DNA from: Rhizobium indicum
Lineage (GTDB): Bacteria; Pseudomonadota; Alphaproteobacteria; Rhizobiales; Rhizobiaceae
NCBI RefSeq assembly: GCF_005862305.2
Contig: NZ_CP054021.1
Span: forward strand, 1,984,001-2,048,000
Length of the DNA: 64,000 nt
Direction of reading: 5' to 3'
The position numbers were made by a program, and so were the translations under genes. Below are positions 1 through 9,141 of the stretch, in pieces (position 1 is the first letter of the stretch; the number at the start of each line of letters is the position of its first letter). The notes under the pieces were generated by a model, which was given only the letters and a program-made list of their open reading frames with translations, had not been told where the DNA came from and searched no databases.

Positions 1-501
1 ATGGGTGTGGCGCAGGCGATTGCCGAGTCATTCGGGAAAGACCTTACGCTCAGCGGACGTACGAATGTCTGGGAACAGTTGCTGCCGCTGATCTACGAGC
101 GGCCGCTTTCAGGCTGGGGATTCGCCTTGTTTCGACAGCCCGATATCATGGAGCAATATGTTCGCCTTACGTGGGACGCTCAATCCACCCACAACACCTA
201 TATCGAACTTGCGTTGAACATGGGCATACCCGCCACCATCATCTGGACCTCGTTCGTCGTGGTGCGGCTCGTGGCGAAGATGACCTCGTCGCCCCTCAAT
301 CAAGCGCTCGCCATCACCAAGAGAAAGGAGGTTGTCATCATCCTCCTGATCTTGATCGGCGCGTTCACCGAAGCCGGAATGATGCTCGCCCCCTTCATCT
401 TATGGCCCCATACCGTGATCGCACTTACGAGCCTCGGCCCGGAGTTCCTGTCCCGCTTCCGCAAACCGACCCAGGCAGGCGCGCAACATGCATCAGGCTA
501 A
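1..501 (+). CDS. O-antigen ligase / ExoQ-like polysaccharide polymerase, C-terminal part
   Basis: Only the C-terminal ~166 residues are present; the ATG at base 1 is probably internal and the gene begins left of the window. SGRTNVW (residues 18-24) and HNTYIEL (64-70) match conserved loop motifs of the Wzy_C / O-antigen ligase family, which join or polymerise surface polysaccharide in the inner membrane. A hydrophobic segment follows at about 73-92 and another at about 110-135. The stop overlaps the start of the downstream acyltransferase by 14 bases, so the two are probably co-transcribed in a polysaccharide operon. The exact substrate (LPS O-chain or exopolysaccharide) cannot be read from this fragment. 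Confidence 0.8.
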   Translation: MGVAQAIAESFGKDLTLSGRTNVWEQLLPLIYERPLSGWGFALFRQPDIMEQYVRLTWDAQSTHNTYIELALNMGIPATIIWTSFVVVRLVAKMTSSPLNQALAITKRKEVVIILLILIGAFTEAGMMLAPFILWPHTVIALTSLGPEFLSRFRKPTQAGAQHASG

Positions 502-1594
502 AAAGATGACTTCAGATAATCGTAGACTGGTTGGCCTCGATGGGATTCGTGGCTTGGCGGCTATTTGTGTGGCAGTGCATCACACCGAAGGGTTTGTCGG
601 ATTTGATGCAGCACCTGCTGCCTACCTCGCCGTCGACCTTTTCTTTTGTCTCAGTGGCTTCGTGATCGGCCACGCCTATGAGAAGAAACTCATTCAAGAG
701 TCTTCACTCTCTGCCAATGATTTCGCCATCAAGCGTCTCATCCGCCTATACCCCCTCTATCTGCTCGGTTTGTTGCTCGGCGTGCTTGCATATGCAGGCA
801 TGTCGCTCAGCAGAAATCAGCAAATGGATCCGATGCTGTTTGCCACCTCGTTGATTGCCTCGATGTTCTTCCTGCCGGCGATCGGTGGGACATCGCTGAA
901 GGCGCCGAACCTGTTCCCCTTCAATGGTCCGTCATGGTCACTATTCCTGGAGATCGTGATCAACCTCGCCTACGGCTATACGGCAAGATTGCTGTCCAAC
1001 GGTGTGCTCGCTGTCATCCTGCTTGCGTCATGGGTTTGGCTGGCGGCGCAAACGCTGGCCCATGGAAGCGCCGACCTGATCCCGCTCGACGGCGCCTTGC
1101 TCTCCGGATTTCCCCGCGTTCTCTTTTCTTTCAGCCTCGGCATCTTGATGTACCGCTACCGCGCGCGGCTTTCCCCTTCAGGCATCGGAAAAGCAGCCGC
1201 AGTGACAGTTATCGTCGTCGCGACTGCTCTTCTCGTCTTCCAGGCGCCAGCCGCCCTGGTTGGCATAAAGGACCTGATTGTCATCACTGCTTTATTTCCT
1301 CTCGCCGTGCTTGTCCTTTACACAGCCAACTTCGATGGCGTGCTGCGACAGCCCCTTCTTATTGCGGGGGAGGCGTCCTACGCGCTCTATGCAATTCATG
1401 TTCCGCTGCTGGGATTGCTGCTGGGAGCCTGGAAAGCTGCGGGCCTGGGACAACCGCCGGCCTGGGCGATCTTTGCCATCGTTCTTCCGCTGATCGTCGT
1501 ATTGGCCATTGTCGTCACCCGCCTCTACGATGAACCGGTTCGCAAAGCGCTCAGCGCAGGAAAGGCCATGAGGCTTCGCTGGCGGCGATCCTGA
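488..1594 (+). CDS. acyltransferase family 3 (OafA/YrhL type) membrane protein
   Basis: 368 residues, a normal length for a stand-alone acyltransferase-3 protein. The N-terminus LDGIRGLAAICVAVHH is the family hallmark (RGLAAxxVxxxH, with the essential histidine), and about ten hydrophobic segments follow. Family members O-acetylate or O-acylate surface polysaccharides at the inner membrane. The start overlaps the upstream ligase-like gene; a second ATG at 506 is also possible and neither has a strong ribosome site. Its place beside an O-antigen ligase-like gene supports a role in decorating the same polysaccharide. A long inverted repeat follows 10 bases after the stop. Confidence 0.88.
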   Translation: MHQAKKMTSDNRRLVGLDGIRGLAAICVAVHHTEGFVGFDAAPAAYLAVDLFFCLSGFVIGHAYEKKLIQESSLSANDFAIKRLIRLYPLYLLGLLLGVLAYAGMSLSRNQQMDPMLFATSLIASMFFLPAIGGTSLKAPNLFPFNGPSWSLFLEIVINLAYGYTARLLSNGVLAVILLASWVWLAAQTLAHGSADLIPLDGALLSGFPRVLFSFSLGILMYRYRARLSPSGIGKAAAVTVIVVATALLVFQAPAALVGIKDLIVITALFPLAVLVLYTANFDGVLRQPLLIAGEASYALYAIHVPLLGLLLGAWKAAGLGQPPAWAIFAIVLPLIVVLAIVVTRLYDEPVRKALSAGKAMRLRWRRS

Positions 1595-1604
1595 TTTTGG
1601 CGAA

Positions 1605-1641
1605 TTAGAGCGTCCTTTCTCCGCCTGAACGGACGCTCTAA
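1605..1641. terminator. long perfect hairpin between convergent genes
   Basis: TTAGAGCGTCC (1605-1615) and GGACGCTCTAA (1631-1641) form a perfect 11-bp inverted repeat with a 15-base loop. It lies just after the acyltransferase stop and just past the stop of the opposing beta-helix gene, so it could end both transcripts. No long T-run follows. The TTAGAGC tips resemble other repeats in this window near 44.5 and 45.8-46.1 kb. Confidence 0.6.
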
Positions 1642-1668
1642 TCCCCGTGTAGCCAAGCGATACGCCGC

Positions 1669-2814
1669 TTAAATCGAGAGATAGCGCTTCTGCCAAGGCA
1701 GCCTGTGTTCCTGCCATGCGCGCGGCGTGAAATCGTCATAGGCAGTTTCAGCGATCGCCAGCATCCAGTTCTGCGCCTTGCGGGCCAGCAGGACACATGA
1801 CAATTCCATGCCAGGCTCGACCGCAATGGAGGGCCGGTTGGCGCCTGGGATATCGATCCCCTTGTTCCGCCATTGGATGCGGATTTCGTCGGGCTCGGAT
1901 GTCCATTCGCCGGAGGCAACGGAGGCGTTGCCATCGGGCTTGAAGCGCAGCGGCGGCGGGGTAACATTCAGAAAGCTGCCATCGTTGCGATAGTTGCCAT
2001 CGATATCACCCGCGGTCGCTTTGCCGTTTCCCTTGAGAACGATATCCTGTTCGCACCGCAGAAATATGTTGCGCCGAAAGCTGCCGGACCACCGACGGTT
2101 GGCGAAGAACGCGATGTCGCATTGGCTAATGACGTTGTCGTGGATATCGATGTCTTTGCGAAATGCCTGCTCCTGATCCGAAAAGCCGCTCAGGCTGACG
2201 CCGCGATTGGTGTTCTCGATCCAGTTGTCATAAATGTGATGGCCGGCGTGGTCGGCCTTGTCGCCGACGCCGTAGCCGAAGGAATAGTCATTCATCCTGC
2301 CGTCGCGCATGATGTTGCTGCGCACCACGGCGTCATCCCCGATCGACGAAAAGGAGAAATTCTTGCCGCCGATGAAATTGTACTCGACGAGGTATTTTCG
2401 CGTTTTGTCGCAGACCAGCGCGCCCTTGTTCGATGCGCTCGCCGGCGACTGCAGGAAGAGGTTGCCGCGGATCACGATATCGGAGCTGATATTGTCGTCG
2501 CTGTTTTGATAAGCGAACTGGCAGCAGTCTGCTCCCTCGCCCGGGGCAGCGCCGATGCGATTATTCTCCAGCAACACGTGCGTCGTCTTCGTCAGGTAGA
2601 TGCCGTCGCCGTTCACATTCTCCGTTTCACAGCGCCTGACGGTGAGGTTCTTGCCATTGTGAAATTTGAAGCCTCGAGGAGAGTTCTTGACGATAACGTC
2701 TTCGATCACCGTATCGGAAAACACCTGATAGGCGACGCCAACATCCGGCGCACCATCGATGACCTGTCCGCGTGTAGACGCGCCGTGAACTTTCTTTCGC
2801 AGGATGGCGGTCAT
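1669..2814 (-). CDS. right-handed parallel beta-helix protein
   Basis: 381 residues from the ATG at 2814, chosen because AAGGAA lies about 6 bases upstream; longer in-frame starts would run into the neighbouring hydrolase gene. The centre is a series of short Asn/Asp/Gly-rich coils (for example NGDGIYL, NNRIG, YNFIGG, NIMRDG, DNWIENTNRGVSL), the pattern of pectate-lyase-like parallel beta-helix proteins. No clear signal peptide is visible (start MTAILRKKVHG), so export is uncertain. Such proteins are often polysaccharide lyases, epimerases or surface carbohydrate-binding proteins. Position next to polysaccharide genes fits, but substrate and catalytic residues are not identified. Confidence 0.75.
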   Translation of the reverse strand: MTAILRKKVHGASTRGQVIDGAPDVGVAYQVFSDTVIEDVIVKNSPRGFKFHNGKNLTVRRCETENVNGDGIYLTKTTHVLLENNRIGAAPGEGADCCQFAYQNSDDNISSDIVIRGNLFLQSPASASNKGALVCDKTRKYLVEYNFIGGKNFSFSSIGDDAVVRSNIMRDGRMNDYSFGYGVGDKADHAGHHIYDNWIENTNRGVSLSGFSDQEQAFRKDIDIHDNVISQCDIAFFANRRWSGSFRRNIFLRCEQDIVLKGNGKATAGDIDGNYRNDGSFLNVTPPPLRFKPDGNASVASGEWTSEPDEIRIQWRNKGIDIPGANRPSIAVEPGMELSCVLLARKAQNWMLAIAETAYDDFTPRAWQEHRLPWQKRYLSI

Positions 2815-2888
2815 TGCATTTCCTTCGATACTGGTGCCGCGGGGAATTAAGCAGAGGGCATGTGGCGGATGTTTGAATATTTGGAAAT

Positions 2889-3539
2889 TCAGCTTGTAAA
2901 CCGCCCATCTTTCAGAAACGACAAGGCTTGGCTCCACATCATCTTGTTGACGGGCAAGAAAGTGTGGTTTGCCGGAATGACGATATGCGCCGCCGCGCCG
3001 TCGAGACGCGTGCTCTCCACCGAAACCTTCCCATCGTTCGGAACCCTGAGGCCGATGATAAGTGAAGAGACCGGATCAATGGTCCGGTTCCCAGCGATAA
3101 TGCCAAGCTCGTAATCGACCGTGCCGAACAGCTCGGTCATTGCGGTTTGATCGGTAATCAGCTGCTGTCCCGCCGGTCCATAGACCTTTCTGTATAGCGG
3201 CCAGCTCTTGAGGAAATCGGCAATCTGACTGCCGTTGTTCGGCGTTCCGACCATCACAACTCTCCCCAGGTTGGCTGGGCGATAGCTCCTGAGAAACGCG
3301 CGGATGACCAGCCCACCCATCGAATAACCGACGAAATGGACCCGGCCATCGTCTGCTTTCTTCACGGCGTCGTCGATCTCCGGCCGAATGATGTCGACGA
3401 GGTCGCTGATCGAAAACCGGGTGGAGGGGTAACCGACATTCACAACCCGATAACCGTGGCCGGACAGGAAGCCGGCGAGCTTCGCCATGCTTTTTTTCGT
3501 CCGGGCGATGCCGTGAAAAAGGAGGACTGTGTCGTTCAT
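2889..3539 (-). CDS. lipase-like alpha/beta hydrolase
   Basis: 216 residues. LFHG (residues 7-10) is the oxyanion-hole strand and GYSMGG (71-76) is the nucleophile elbow with Ser73. A late NH-x-F motif (PANHTF) supplies the likely catalytic His. The layout resembles small triacylglycerol-lipase/esterase-like proteins (PGAP1-like, with a VGTPNNGS segment after the elbow). There is no obvious signal peptide, so it is probably cytoplasmic. It precedes the beta-helix gene on the same strand by about 75 bases. Substrate unknown. Confidence 0.82.
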   Translation of the reverse strand: MNDTVLLFHGIARTKKSMAKLAGFLSGHGYRVVNVGYPSTRFSISDLVDIIRPEIDDAVKKADDGRVHFVGYSMGGLVIRAFLRSYRPANLGRVVMVGTPNNGSQIADFLKSWPLYRKVYGPAGQQLITDQTAMTELFGTVDYELGIIAGNRTIDPVSSLIIGLRVPNDGKVSVESTRLDGAAAHIVIPANHTFLPVNKMMWSQALSFLKDGRFTS

Positions 3540-3728
3540 CAGTGTCCGCTCAACTGCTATCGATCGGGTCTATCCTGTAGCTTTCAAGGTGAACCTTGTC
3601 GATCAATGCCGAATAGCCAGACATCCGAATAATTTCGTTGTGGCGCACATGTGCTCGAAGCCGGAGCATGCAGGGCGTGAAAGCAGGCGTGCGCTTATTC
3701 TCACACCCCCGCCACAAGCGCCTTGTTC

Positions 3729-4424
3729 TTATTTTGAGACGTCTACGGCCACCTCATCGATAAGGGCCGCGACCTCCAGGGGCTTTGATTGCGGCAAAGC
3801 ATGACTTGCCTCCAAGGTCGCGACTTTCCGAGCATTGAGACGAGCCGACATCGCCTTTTGATTTTCAGGAGCAATCATTCTGTCTTCACTTGCTATTTGA
3901 TACCAGGACGGCTTCTTCCTCCAAGCCGGGGCGGTGATGACGTCTCCAAAGGTGCCGGCGAGCGGCGCTTTTTGGGTCGCCGCCAAAACGAAAGCATCTT
4001 CCGGGGATATATCCTGGCAGAAGCTTTCGTGAAATTTGTCAGCCTTGAGCCATAGGTAGTTGTCGCTGTCCGGCTCGATATTGGCCATTGCCACAGGAGG
4101 ATGCTGTTGGGTGATTCCGCCTGGACTTTCGCCTGCGTCGGGAGCGAATGCGGCGATATAAACAAGCCCCGCGACATTCGGTTGATCTCCCGCTTCGGTG
4201 ATGACCGCGCCGCCGTAGGAATGACCCACGAGCAGGACCGGCCCTTTCTGCTGGGCCACCATCTTGCGTGTCCGTTCAGCGTCCTCAGCTAGCGAAGTCA
4301 ACGGCAGTTCGACGGCGTGCACGGACTGATAACCCCTGCGCGCCAGTTCGAGTATGACCTTGCCCCAATGTGCGGCTCCACCCCAAAAGCCATGCACCAG
4401 AATGATTTTCGGTTTATTACTCAT
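3729..4424 (-). CDS. alpha/beta hydrolase (salicylate esterase/EstC-like)
   Basis: 231 residues. ILVHGFWGGAAHW (residues 8-20) and GHSYGG (67-72, Ser69) give the oxyanion loop and nucleophile elbow, and ASHALPQSKP near the C-terminus carries the catalytic His. This combination is typical of the small soluble alpha/beta hydrolases related to plant methylesterases and common in proteobacteria. AGGAG lies upstream of the ATG at 4424. The gene is transcribed away from the nitrilase cluster, across a 550-base promoter region. Specific substrate unknown. Confidence 0.85.
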   Translation of the reverse strand: MSNKPKIILVHGFWGGAAHWGKVILELARRGYQSVHAVELPLTSLAEDAERTRKMVAQQKGPVLLVGHSYGGAVITEAGDQPNVAGLVYIAAFAPDAGESPGGITQQHPPVAMANIEPDSDNYLWLKADKFHESFCQDISPEDAFVLAATQKAPLAGTFGDVITAPAWRKKPSWYQIASEDRMIAPENQKAMSARLNARKVATLEASHALPQSKPLEVAALIDEVAVDVSK

Positions 4425-4975
4425 AGTTTTCTCCTGTTTCCTGGGAAGAGCGACACGGCCGTGATCGGCGACAAGGGAATCCGAGCCGCCTCCTTCCTCC
4501 GCCGTCGACGGATTTGGCGGCGTACTCCGGTGGCCGCCTTGCGAACGGTCCTACATATACATCCAACTGCATTAATTGATTGCATTCAATATAGCTAGAT
4601 CTTTCCGATGGATGCGATAAGTCATCTTGCCGCAAACCGCGGCCGACACCAAAAAGCGGCCGCGAGTCGAGGCAGTCCCCTTCCTAAAGTCCCGCGTAAA
4701 CAGGTGACAGAGGCTCGTGCTGCTCAAATATTCTGGCTCCTCCCAGTGATTGACGGCCAATTGAATGCATCTGATTTGGGCTTTCGTGCATTCGATTTTG
4801 GCGTTCTGTCGCACAGAAAAACAGCTATGAAATTTTCATTCTGAAAATTGATCGCATAAATGAATGCATTATAGGTCGATTTGACTGCTATTTATGCATA
4901 ATCAATCTGGCATGGCGCTTGCAATTGGATGGATGCTCCCCGGATGGGGATCGGATTTCAATCAAGGAGCCATCC
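4425..4975. promoter_or_regulatory. divergent intergenic region with repeated TGAATGCA motifs
   Basis: No convincing gene in 551 bases. The octamer TGAATGCA or its complement occurs at 4581-4588 (TGCATTCA), 4762-4769 and 4861-4868, with a 7-of-8 copy at 4787-4794 (TGCATTCG). The pair at 4762/4787 forms an inverted repeat about 25 bases apart. These may be binding sites for a regulator of the nitrilase operon or of the divergent hydrolase. The sigma-54 promoter listed separately lies at the right end. Confidence 0.45.
4908..4923 (+). promoter_or_regulatory. predicted sigma-54 (RpoN) promoter for the Nit1C cluster
   Basis: TGGCATGGCGCTTGCA matches the RpoN consensus TGGCACG-N4-TTGCW with one difference, and the GG (4909-4910) and GC (4921-4922) are exactly ten bases apart as required. 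Expected initiation is near 4934, leaving a leader of about 40 bases before the first gene at 4976. It fits the nitrogen-related function of the cluster, but no NtrC site was recognised with confidence upstream. Confidence 0.6.
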
Positions 4976-5458
4976 ATGCCCGCAGTGACCAAGCCAGCCA
5001 ATCAAAAAGGCGACTTTCTTGTCGATTACGAGGACAAGGTTTTCGAAGACATACAGGCCGGCGAAGGCGAAAAAGCCCTCGTCACCTTCCATACGGTGGC
5101 CTTCGAAGGTTCGATCGGATTCGTCAACCTGCTGCAGGCGACACGCCTGAAGCGGAAGGGTTTCGAGACCTCGATCCTTCTCTACGGCCCGGGCGTCACG
5201 CTCGGCGTCCAGCGCGGTTTTCCGACGCTCGGCGCGGAGGCTTTTCCCGGCCATCTGAATTTCAACAACCAGATCGTCAAGTTCATGGAGGAAGGCGGCA
5301 AGGTCTATGCCTGCCGTTTTGCCCTTCAGGCGCTTTACGGCCATGGCGAAGGCGCGTTGATCCCCGGCGTCACGCCGATCAGTCCACTCGACGTTCTCGA
5401 CCTGATCCTGATCCATCGCCGCGACGGCGCCTTCATCCTTGATACCTGGACGCTCTAA
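4976..5458 (+). CDS. MSMEG_0572/Sll0783 family nitrogen-starvation response protein
   Basis: 160 residues from the ATG at 4976, which has AAGGAG seven bases upstream; an earlier in-frame ATG at 4919 lies inside the predicted promoter. I recognise the protein as the first member of the Nit1C gene set (Sll0783 in Synechocystis, MSMEG_0572 in mycobacteria). The fold looks DsrE-like ([18 protein letters not shown] near the N-terminus, then alternating strands), and a conserved Cys sits in VYACRFAL. In Synechocystis the homologue is induced by nitrogen starvation and affects PHB formation; its biochemical role is not established. It leads an operon of at least nine genes. Confidence 0.85.
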   Translation: MPAVTKPANQKGDFLVDYEDKVFEDIQAGEGEKALVTFHTVAFEGSIGFVNLLQATRLKRKGFETSILLYGPGVTLGVQRGFPTLGAEAFPGHLNFNNQIVKFMEEGGKVYACRFALQALYGHGEGALIPGVTPISPLDVLDLILIHRRDGAFILDTWTL

Positions 5459-5533
5459 GCAGCAAGCGACGCAAAGAATAAAGGGCGGAGCCTTGGCGCT
5501 CCGCCTCCCCACCCGTCAATCGAGGATTTCGTC

Positions 5534-6580
5534 ATGGAGAAAAAACCGAGCGTCCGGGTTGCCGCTGCGCAGATCGCGCCGGATCTGACCTCGCGCGAGA
5601 AAACACTGGCCCGCGTGCTGGATGCAATTCGTGAAGCGGCAGCCAAAGGCGCCGAGCTGATCGTCTTTCCCGAAACCTTCGTCCCCTGGTACCCCTATTT
5701 TTCTTTCGTGCTGCCGCCTGTTCTCTCCGGCAAGGAGCACGTGCGACTTTACGAGGAAGCCGTCACGGTACCGAGCGCTGCCACCGATGCCGTCTCGGCA
5801 GCCGCCCGCGAACATGGCATCGTCGTGGCGCTTGGCGTCAACGAGCGTGACTACGGATCGCTCTATAATGCCCAGCTGCTGTTTGATGCCGATGGCACGC
5901 TCCTCCTCAAGCGTCGCAAGATCACCCCGACCTTTCACGAGCGGATGATCTGGGGCCAGGGCGACGCCTCCGGCCTGAAGGTGGTCGACAGCGCCGTCGG
6001 ACGGCTTGGGGCGCTGGCCTGCTGGGAGCACTATAACCCTCTGGCCCGCTACGCCCTGATGGCACAGCACGAGGACATCCATATCGCCCAGTTTCCGGGG
6101 TCGATGGTCGGGCCGATTTTTGCCGACCAGATGGAGGTCACCATCCGCCACCACGCGCTGGAAAGCGGTTGCTTCGTGGTCAATGCCACAGGCTGGCTGA
6201 CCGACGAGCAGATCGCCTCCATCACGTCCGACGCAGGGCTGCAGAAGGCCCTTCGCGGCGGCTGCATGACCGCGATCATCTCACCCGAAGGCAAACACGT
6301 CGTGCCGCCGCTCACAGAAGGCGAAGGCATCCTGATCGCCGATCTCGACATGAGCCTGATCGTCAAACGCAAGCGGATGATGGATTCCGTCGGCCATTAT
6401 GCCCGGCCCGAGCTGCTGCATCTTGTCATGGATGGCCGCGCCACGGCGCCGATGGTCACCACCACCCAGCCATCCCTCCCCACAGCCGAAGCAAGGATCC
6501 TTTCCGATGGAGAATACGACACGTCTGCCGACCGAGGTTCTGATCAACGAATTGCAGTCCTACGGAGCCCGGCTCGTTGA
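5534..6580 (+). CDS. nitrilase, Nit1/Sll0784 family
   Basis: 348 residues, carbon-nitrogen hydrolase fold. The catalytic triad is visible: Glu47 in VFPETFVPW, Lys129 in [12 protein letters not shown] and Cys163 in [11 protein letters not shown]. The CWEHxNPLARY context is that of true nitrilases, which convert organic nitriles to acids and ammonia, rather than of amidases. In the Nit1C context the cluster has been linked genetically to cyanide/nitrile nitrogen assimilation in other bacteria; the natural substrate is not settled. The last 74 bases overlap the next gene in another frame, indicating translational coupling. The C-terminal tail of about 25 residues is poorly structured. Confidence 0.93.
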   Translation: MEKKPSVRVAAAQIAPDLTSREKTLARVLDAIREAAAKGAELIVFPETFVPWYPYFSFVLPPVLSGKEHVRLYEEAVTVPSAATDAVSAAAREHGIVVALGVNERDYGSLYNAQLLFDADGTLLLKRRKITPTFHERMIWGQGDASGLKVVDSAVGRLGALACWEHYNPLARYALMAQHEDIHIAQFPGSMVGPIFADQMEVTIRHHALESGCFVVNATGWLTDEQIASITSDAGLQKALRGGCMTAIISPEGKHVVPPLTEGEGILIADLDMSLIVKRKRMMDSVGHYARPELLHLVMDGRATAPMVTTTQPSLPTAEARILSDGEYDTSADRGSDQRIAVLRSPAR

Positions 6581-7625
6581 CCCCAAGGCCGGACATGAAA
6601 GCCGCCGCGGTGGTGCCGGACCTTCCGACCACAAGGCACTGACCATTGACGGCATGACGGTGATGGTGCCGGTTCACACCGCACCTGCGTTCGAGAGCCC
6701 CTATCTGGTCGAAAAGCCGGACGATATGGGCCGCAGCCGTATCAGCAGGGACGGCACGGTGCTGGGCGAGGTCTCCTTTCCCCTGCGCCCGCGCTTCTAC
6801 GAGCGCTCGACCGCCGACGGCATTCCCTATTCGCAGATCGCCGTTCTGCACGGCAAGGACGTGCTCGCTACGACCGTGCTGCAGACCTGCATCCGCTATC
6901 AGAGCCGCACCAAGACCTGTCAGTTCTGCGCCATCGGCCAATCGCTGGCAGCCGGCCGTACCATCGCCCACAAGACGCCAGAGCAGCTCGCGGAAGTCGC
7001 CAAGGCCGCGGTCGAACTGGACGGCGTCAAACATATGGTGATGACCACCGGGACGCCGAAGGGCGACGACCGCGGTGCTGCGATCCTCGCCGACAGCGCC
7101 CGCGCCATCAAGGCGGCCGTCAACATTCCCATCCAGGCGCAATGTGAGCCGCCGGAAGACGATATATGGTTCACCCGCATGAAGGAGGCCCGCGTCGATG
7201 CTCTCGGGATGCATCTGGAAGCCGTGACACCGGAGGTGCGTGCCCGCATCATGCCGGGCAAGGCGCAGGTCTCGATCGCCAAATACATGGCCTCGTTCAA
7301 GGCCGCGGTGGAGGTCTTCGGGCGCGGCCAGGTCTCGACCTATATCCTGGCGGGGCTCGGCGACAGCCGTGAAGCCATTCTGGACATCTGCGAAAAGCTG
7401 GTTGCTCTCGGCGTCTATCCCTTCGTCGTGCCCTTCGTGCCGATCTCCGGCACGCCGCTCGAAAGCCATCAGGCGCCGAGGCCCGACTTCATGCACTCGA
7501 TCCTCGGCCCCTTGTCCAGGATGCTGGTCGCCAGCGGCTTGAAGGCCGTCGACATCAAGGCCGGCTGCGGCAAATGCGGCGCCTGCTCCGCCCTTTCCAC
7601 CTATGAAAGGATGCTCACCAAATGA
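6507..7625 (+). CDS. radical SAM protein, MSMEG_0568 family
   Basis: 372 residues from the ATG at 6507 (AAGGA about 10 bases upstream). The iron-sulfur motif is Cys128-x9-Cys138-x2-Cys141 ([14 protein letters not shown]), not the standard Cx3Cx2C, which is a feature of this Nit1C family. A second Cys triad, Cys354/357/360 (CGKCGACS), near the C-terminus may hold an auxiliary cluster. [12 protein letters not shown] resembles the SAM-binding GGE-like strand. The enzyme is placed between nitrilase and GNAT genes in every Nit1C cluster I know of; its reaction is unknown. The stop overlaps the next start (ATGA). Confidence 0.88.
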   Translation: MENTTRLPTEVLINELQSYGARLVDPKAGHESRRGGAGPSDHKALTIDGMTVMVPVHTAPAFESPYLVEKPDDMGRSRISRDGTVLGEVSFPLRPRFYERSTADGIPYSQIAVLHGKDVLATTVLQTCIRYQSRTKTCQFCAIGQSLAAGRTIAHKTPEQLAEVAKAAVELDGVKHMVMTTGTPKGDDRGAAILADSARAIKAAVNIPIQAQCEPPEDDIWFTRMKEARVDALGMHLEAVTPEVRARIMPGKAQVSIAKYMASFKAAVEVFGRGQVSTYILAGLGDSREAILDICEKLVALGVYPFVVPFVPISGTPLESHQAPRPDFMHSILGPLSRMLVASGLKAVDIKAGCGKCGACSALSTYERMLTK

Positions 7626-8164
7626 TGCTCGAAACCTTTGCTCCCTATCGCTCGAGCGAATTCCAGGTGAAGTTCGCGACCTCCGCCTGGGAACGCAGCC
7701 AAGCGCATGCGCTGCGCCGTGCCGTCTTCTGCGAGGAACAGCAGATCTTCGAGGGCGATGACCGCGACGCGATCGACGATCAGGCCATCCCGATCGTGGC
7801 GCTCTCCATGCTCGGCATTGCCGCCGATCAGCTGGTCGGAACAGTGCGCATTCATCAGGCCGAACCCGGCCTCTGGTGGGGCTCGCGACTGGCGGTCCAC
7901 CAGGATTTCCGCAAGATCGGCGCCCTTGGAGCGACCCTGATCAAACTCGCCGTGTCCTCCGCCAATGCGATCGGATGCCACACGTTTCTCGCCAATGTGC
8001 AGGTGCAGAACGGTCTGCTGTTCCGCAGGCTGCACTGGGATGTGATCGAAGAGTTCGAGGTCTACGGCAAGCCGCATCTCAGGATGAAGGCCGACCTTGC
8101 CTATTATCCACCCTGCGCCACACCCGAGGCAGGCTTCACCGCCCTTTCCAGAAAGGCGGCGTGA
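7622..8164 (+). CDS. GNAT acetyltransferase, MSMEG_0567/Sll0786 family
   Basis: 180 residues. RRAVFCEEQQIFEGDDRDAIDD is the N-terminal alpha/beta of a GNAT fold and WWGSRLAVHQDFRKIGALGATLI carries the strand-4 and acetyl-CoA pyrophosphate-loop region (QDFRKIGALG, a variant of R/QxxGxG/A). Start ATG 7622 overlaps the radical SAM stop by four bases; a second ATG at 7625 is also possible. In some species this GNAT domain is fused to the AIR-synthase-like protein that follows here as a separate gene, implying that the two products act together. Acceptor unknown. Confidence 0.86.
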   Translation: MMLETFAPYRSSEFQVKFATSAWERSQAHALRRAVFCEEQQIFEGDDRDAIDDQAIPIVALSMLGIAADQLVGTVRIHQAEPGLWWGSRLAVHQDFRKIGALGATLIKLAVSSANAIGCHTFLANVQVQNGLLFRRLHWDVIEEFEVYGKPHLRMKADLAYYPPCATPEAGFTALSRKAA

Positions 8165-8166
8165 GG

Positions 8167-9141
8167 ATGGCCGCAATCGACATCAAGAGCCTGGCGGCAA
8201 AACTCTCGGCCAGCAGCGGCATCGCCGCCAAGCAGGATATCGGCACGATCGCGGCAAGGCTCGGTCTGCAGGGGCAGCAGATTGCCGTCGGCGACGATTG
8301 CGCCGCGCTGCCCGATGGCGACGGTTATCTGCTCTTTGCCATCGAAGGGTTCATGAACGAGTTCGTCGCCGCCGACCCCTGGTTCGCCGGCTGGTGCGGC
8401 GTCATGGTCAATATCTCCGACGTCGTTGCCATGGGCGGCCGACCGATCGCCGTGGTCGATGCCGTCTGGGCCGATGGCGAGGCTGGCGCGACACCCGTTC
8501 TGGAAGGCATGCGGGCGGCATCCAGCGCCTTTGGCGTGCCGATCGTCGGCGGCCATACCAATATCCGCAGCGAACGCGGCCAGCTATCGGTCGCCATTCT
8601 GGGTCGCGCCGGGAAGTTGCTGACGAGCTTCGATGCAAAGCCCGGCGATGTGCTGGTTGCAGCGATCGACCATCGCGGCCGTTACCGCGAACCCTTCAGC
8701 AACTGGGAAGCCGCCACCGATGCCGCGCCGGCGCGCTTGCGCGGCGACCTCGAGCTGCTGCCAGAGATCGCCGAGGCCGGGCTGGCGCTGTCTGCGAAGG
8801 ATATCAGCCAGGGCGGCATCATCGGCACGGCCATCATGCTGGCCGAATGTTCGCATGTCGGCATCGATATCGACGTCACCGCCATTCCCCTGCCCGCCGG
8901 TGTCGCCCTCGACCGCTGGCTCGTCACCTTTCCGAGCTTCGGCTATCTGCTCTCGGTCGCGCCGGAACAGGCGGCCGAGGTCGTCACCCGCTTCACCGCG
9001 CGCGGCATCAGCGCTGCGGTCATCGGCGCAGTCGTGGCTGGCGCCGAGGTCGCGCTGGTCGATGGCGAGAGCCGTGCAGTGGTGCGCGATCATGCCGAAA
9101 CACCGCTGCTGCAGCTTGGTCGGCAGGATGTCGCCGCATGA
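8167..9141 (+). CDS. AIR synthase-related protein, Sll0787 family
   Basis: 324 residues from the ATG at 8167, two bases after the GNAT stop. GDDCAALPDGDGYLLFAIEGF and GVMVNISDVVAMGGRPIAVVDAVW are the ATP-binding strands of the PurM/ThiL/SelD superfamily, with the DD and N-x-SD-VAMGG metal/phosphate residues retained. ISQGGIIGTAIMLAE is the C-terminal PurM_C strand-helix. Members of the superfamily activate a substrate oxygen or carboxylate with ATP. The Nit1C version probably ATP-activates an unknown intermediate. It ends in an ATGA overlap with the glycosyltransferase. Confidence 0.87.
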   Translation: MAAIDIKSLAAKLSASSGIAAKQDIGTIAARLGLQGQQIAVGDDCAALPDGDGYLLFAIEGFMNEFVAADPWFAGWCGVMVNISDVVAMGGRPIAVVDAVWADGEAGATPVLEGMRAASSAFGVPIVGGHTNIRSERGQLSVAILGRAGKLLTSFDAKPGDVLVAAIDHRGRYREPFSNWEAATDAAPARLRGDLELLPEIAEAGLALSAKDISQGGIIGTAIMLAECSHVGIDIDVTAIPLPAGVALDRWLVTFPSFGYLLSVAPEQAAEVVTRFTARGISAAVIGAVVAGAEVALVDGESRAVVRDHAETPLLQLGRQDVAA

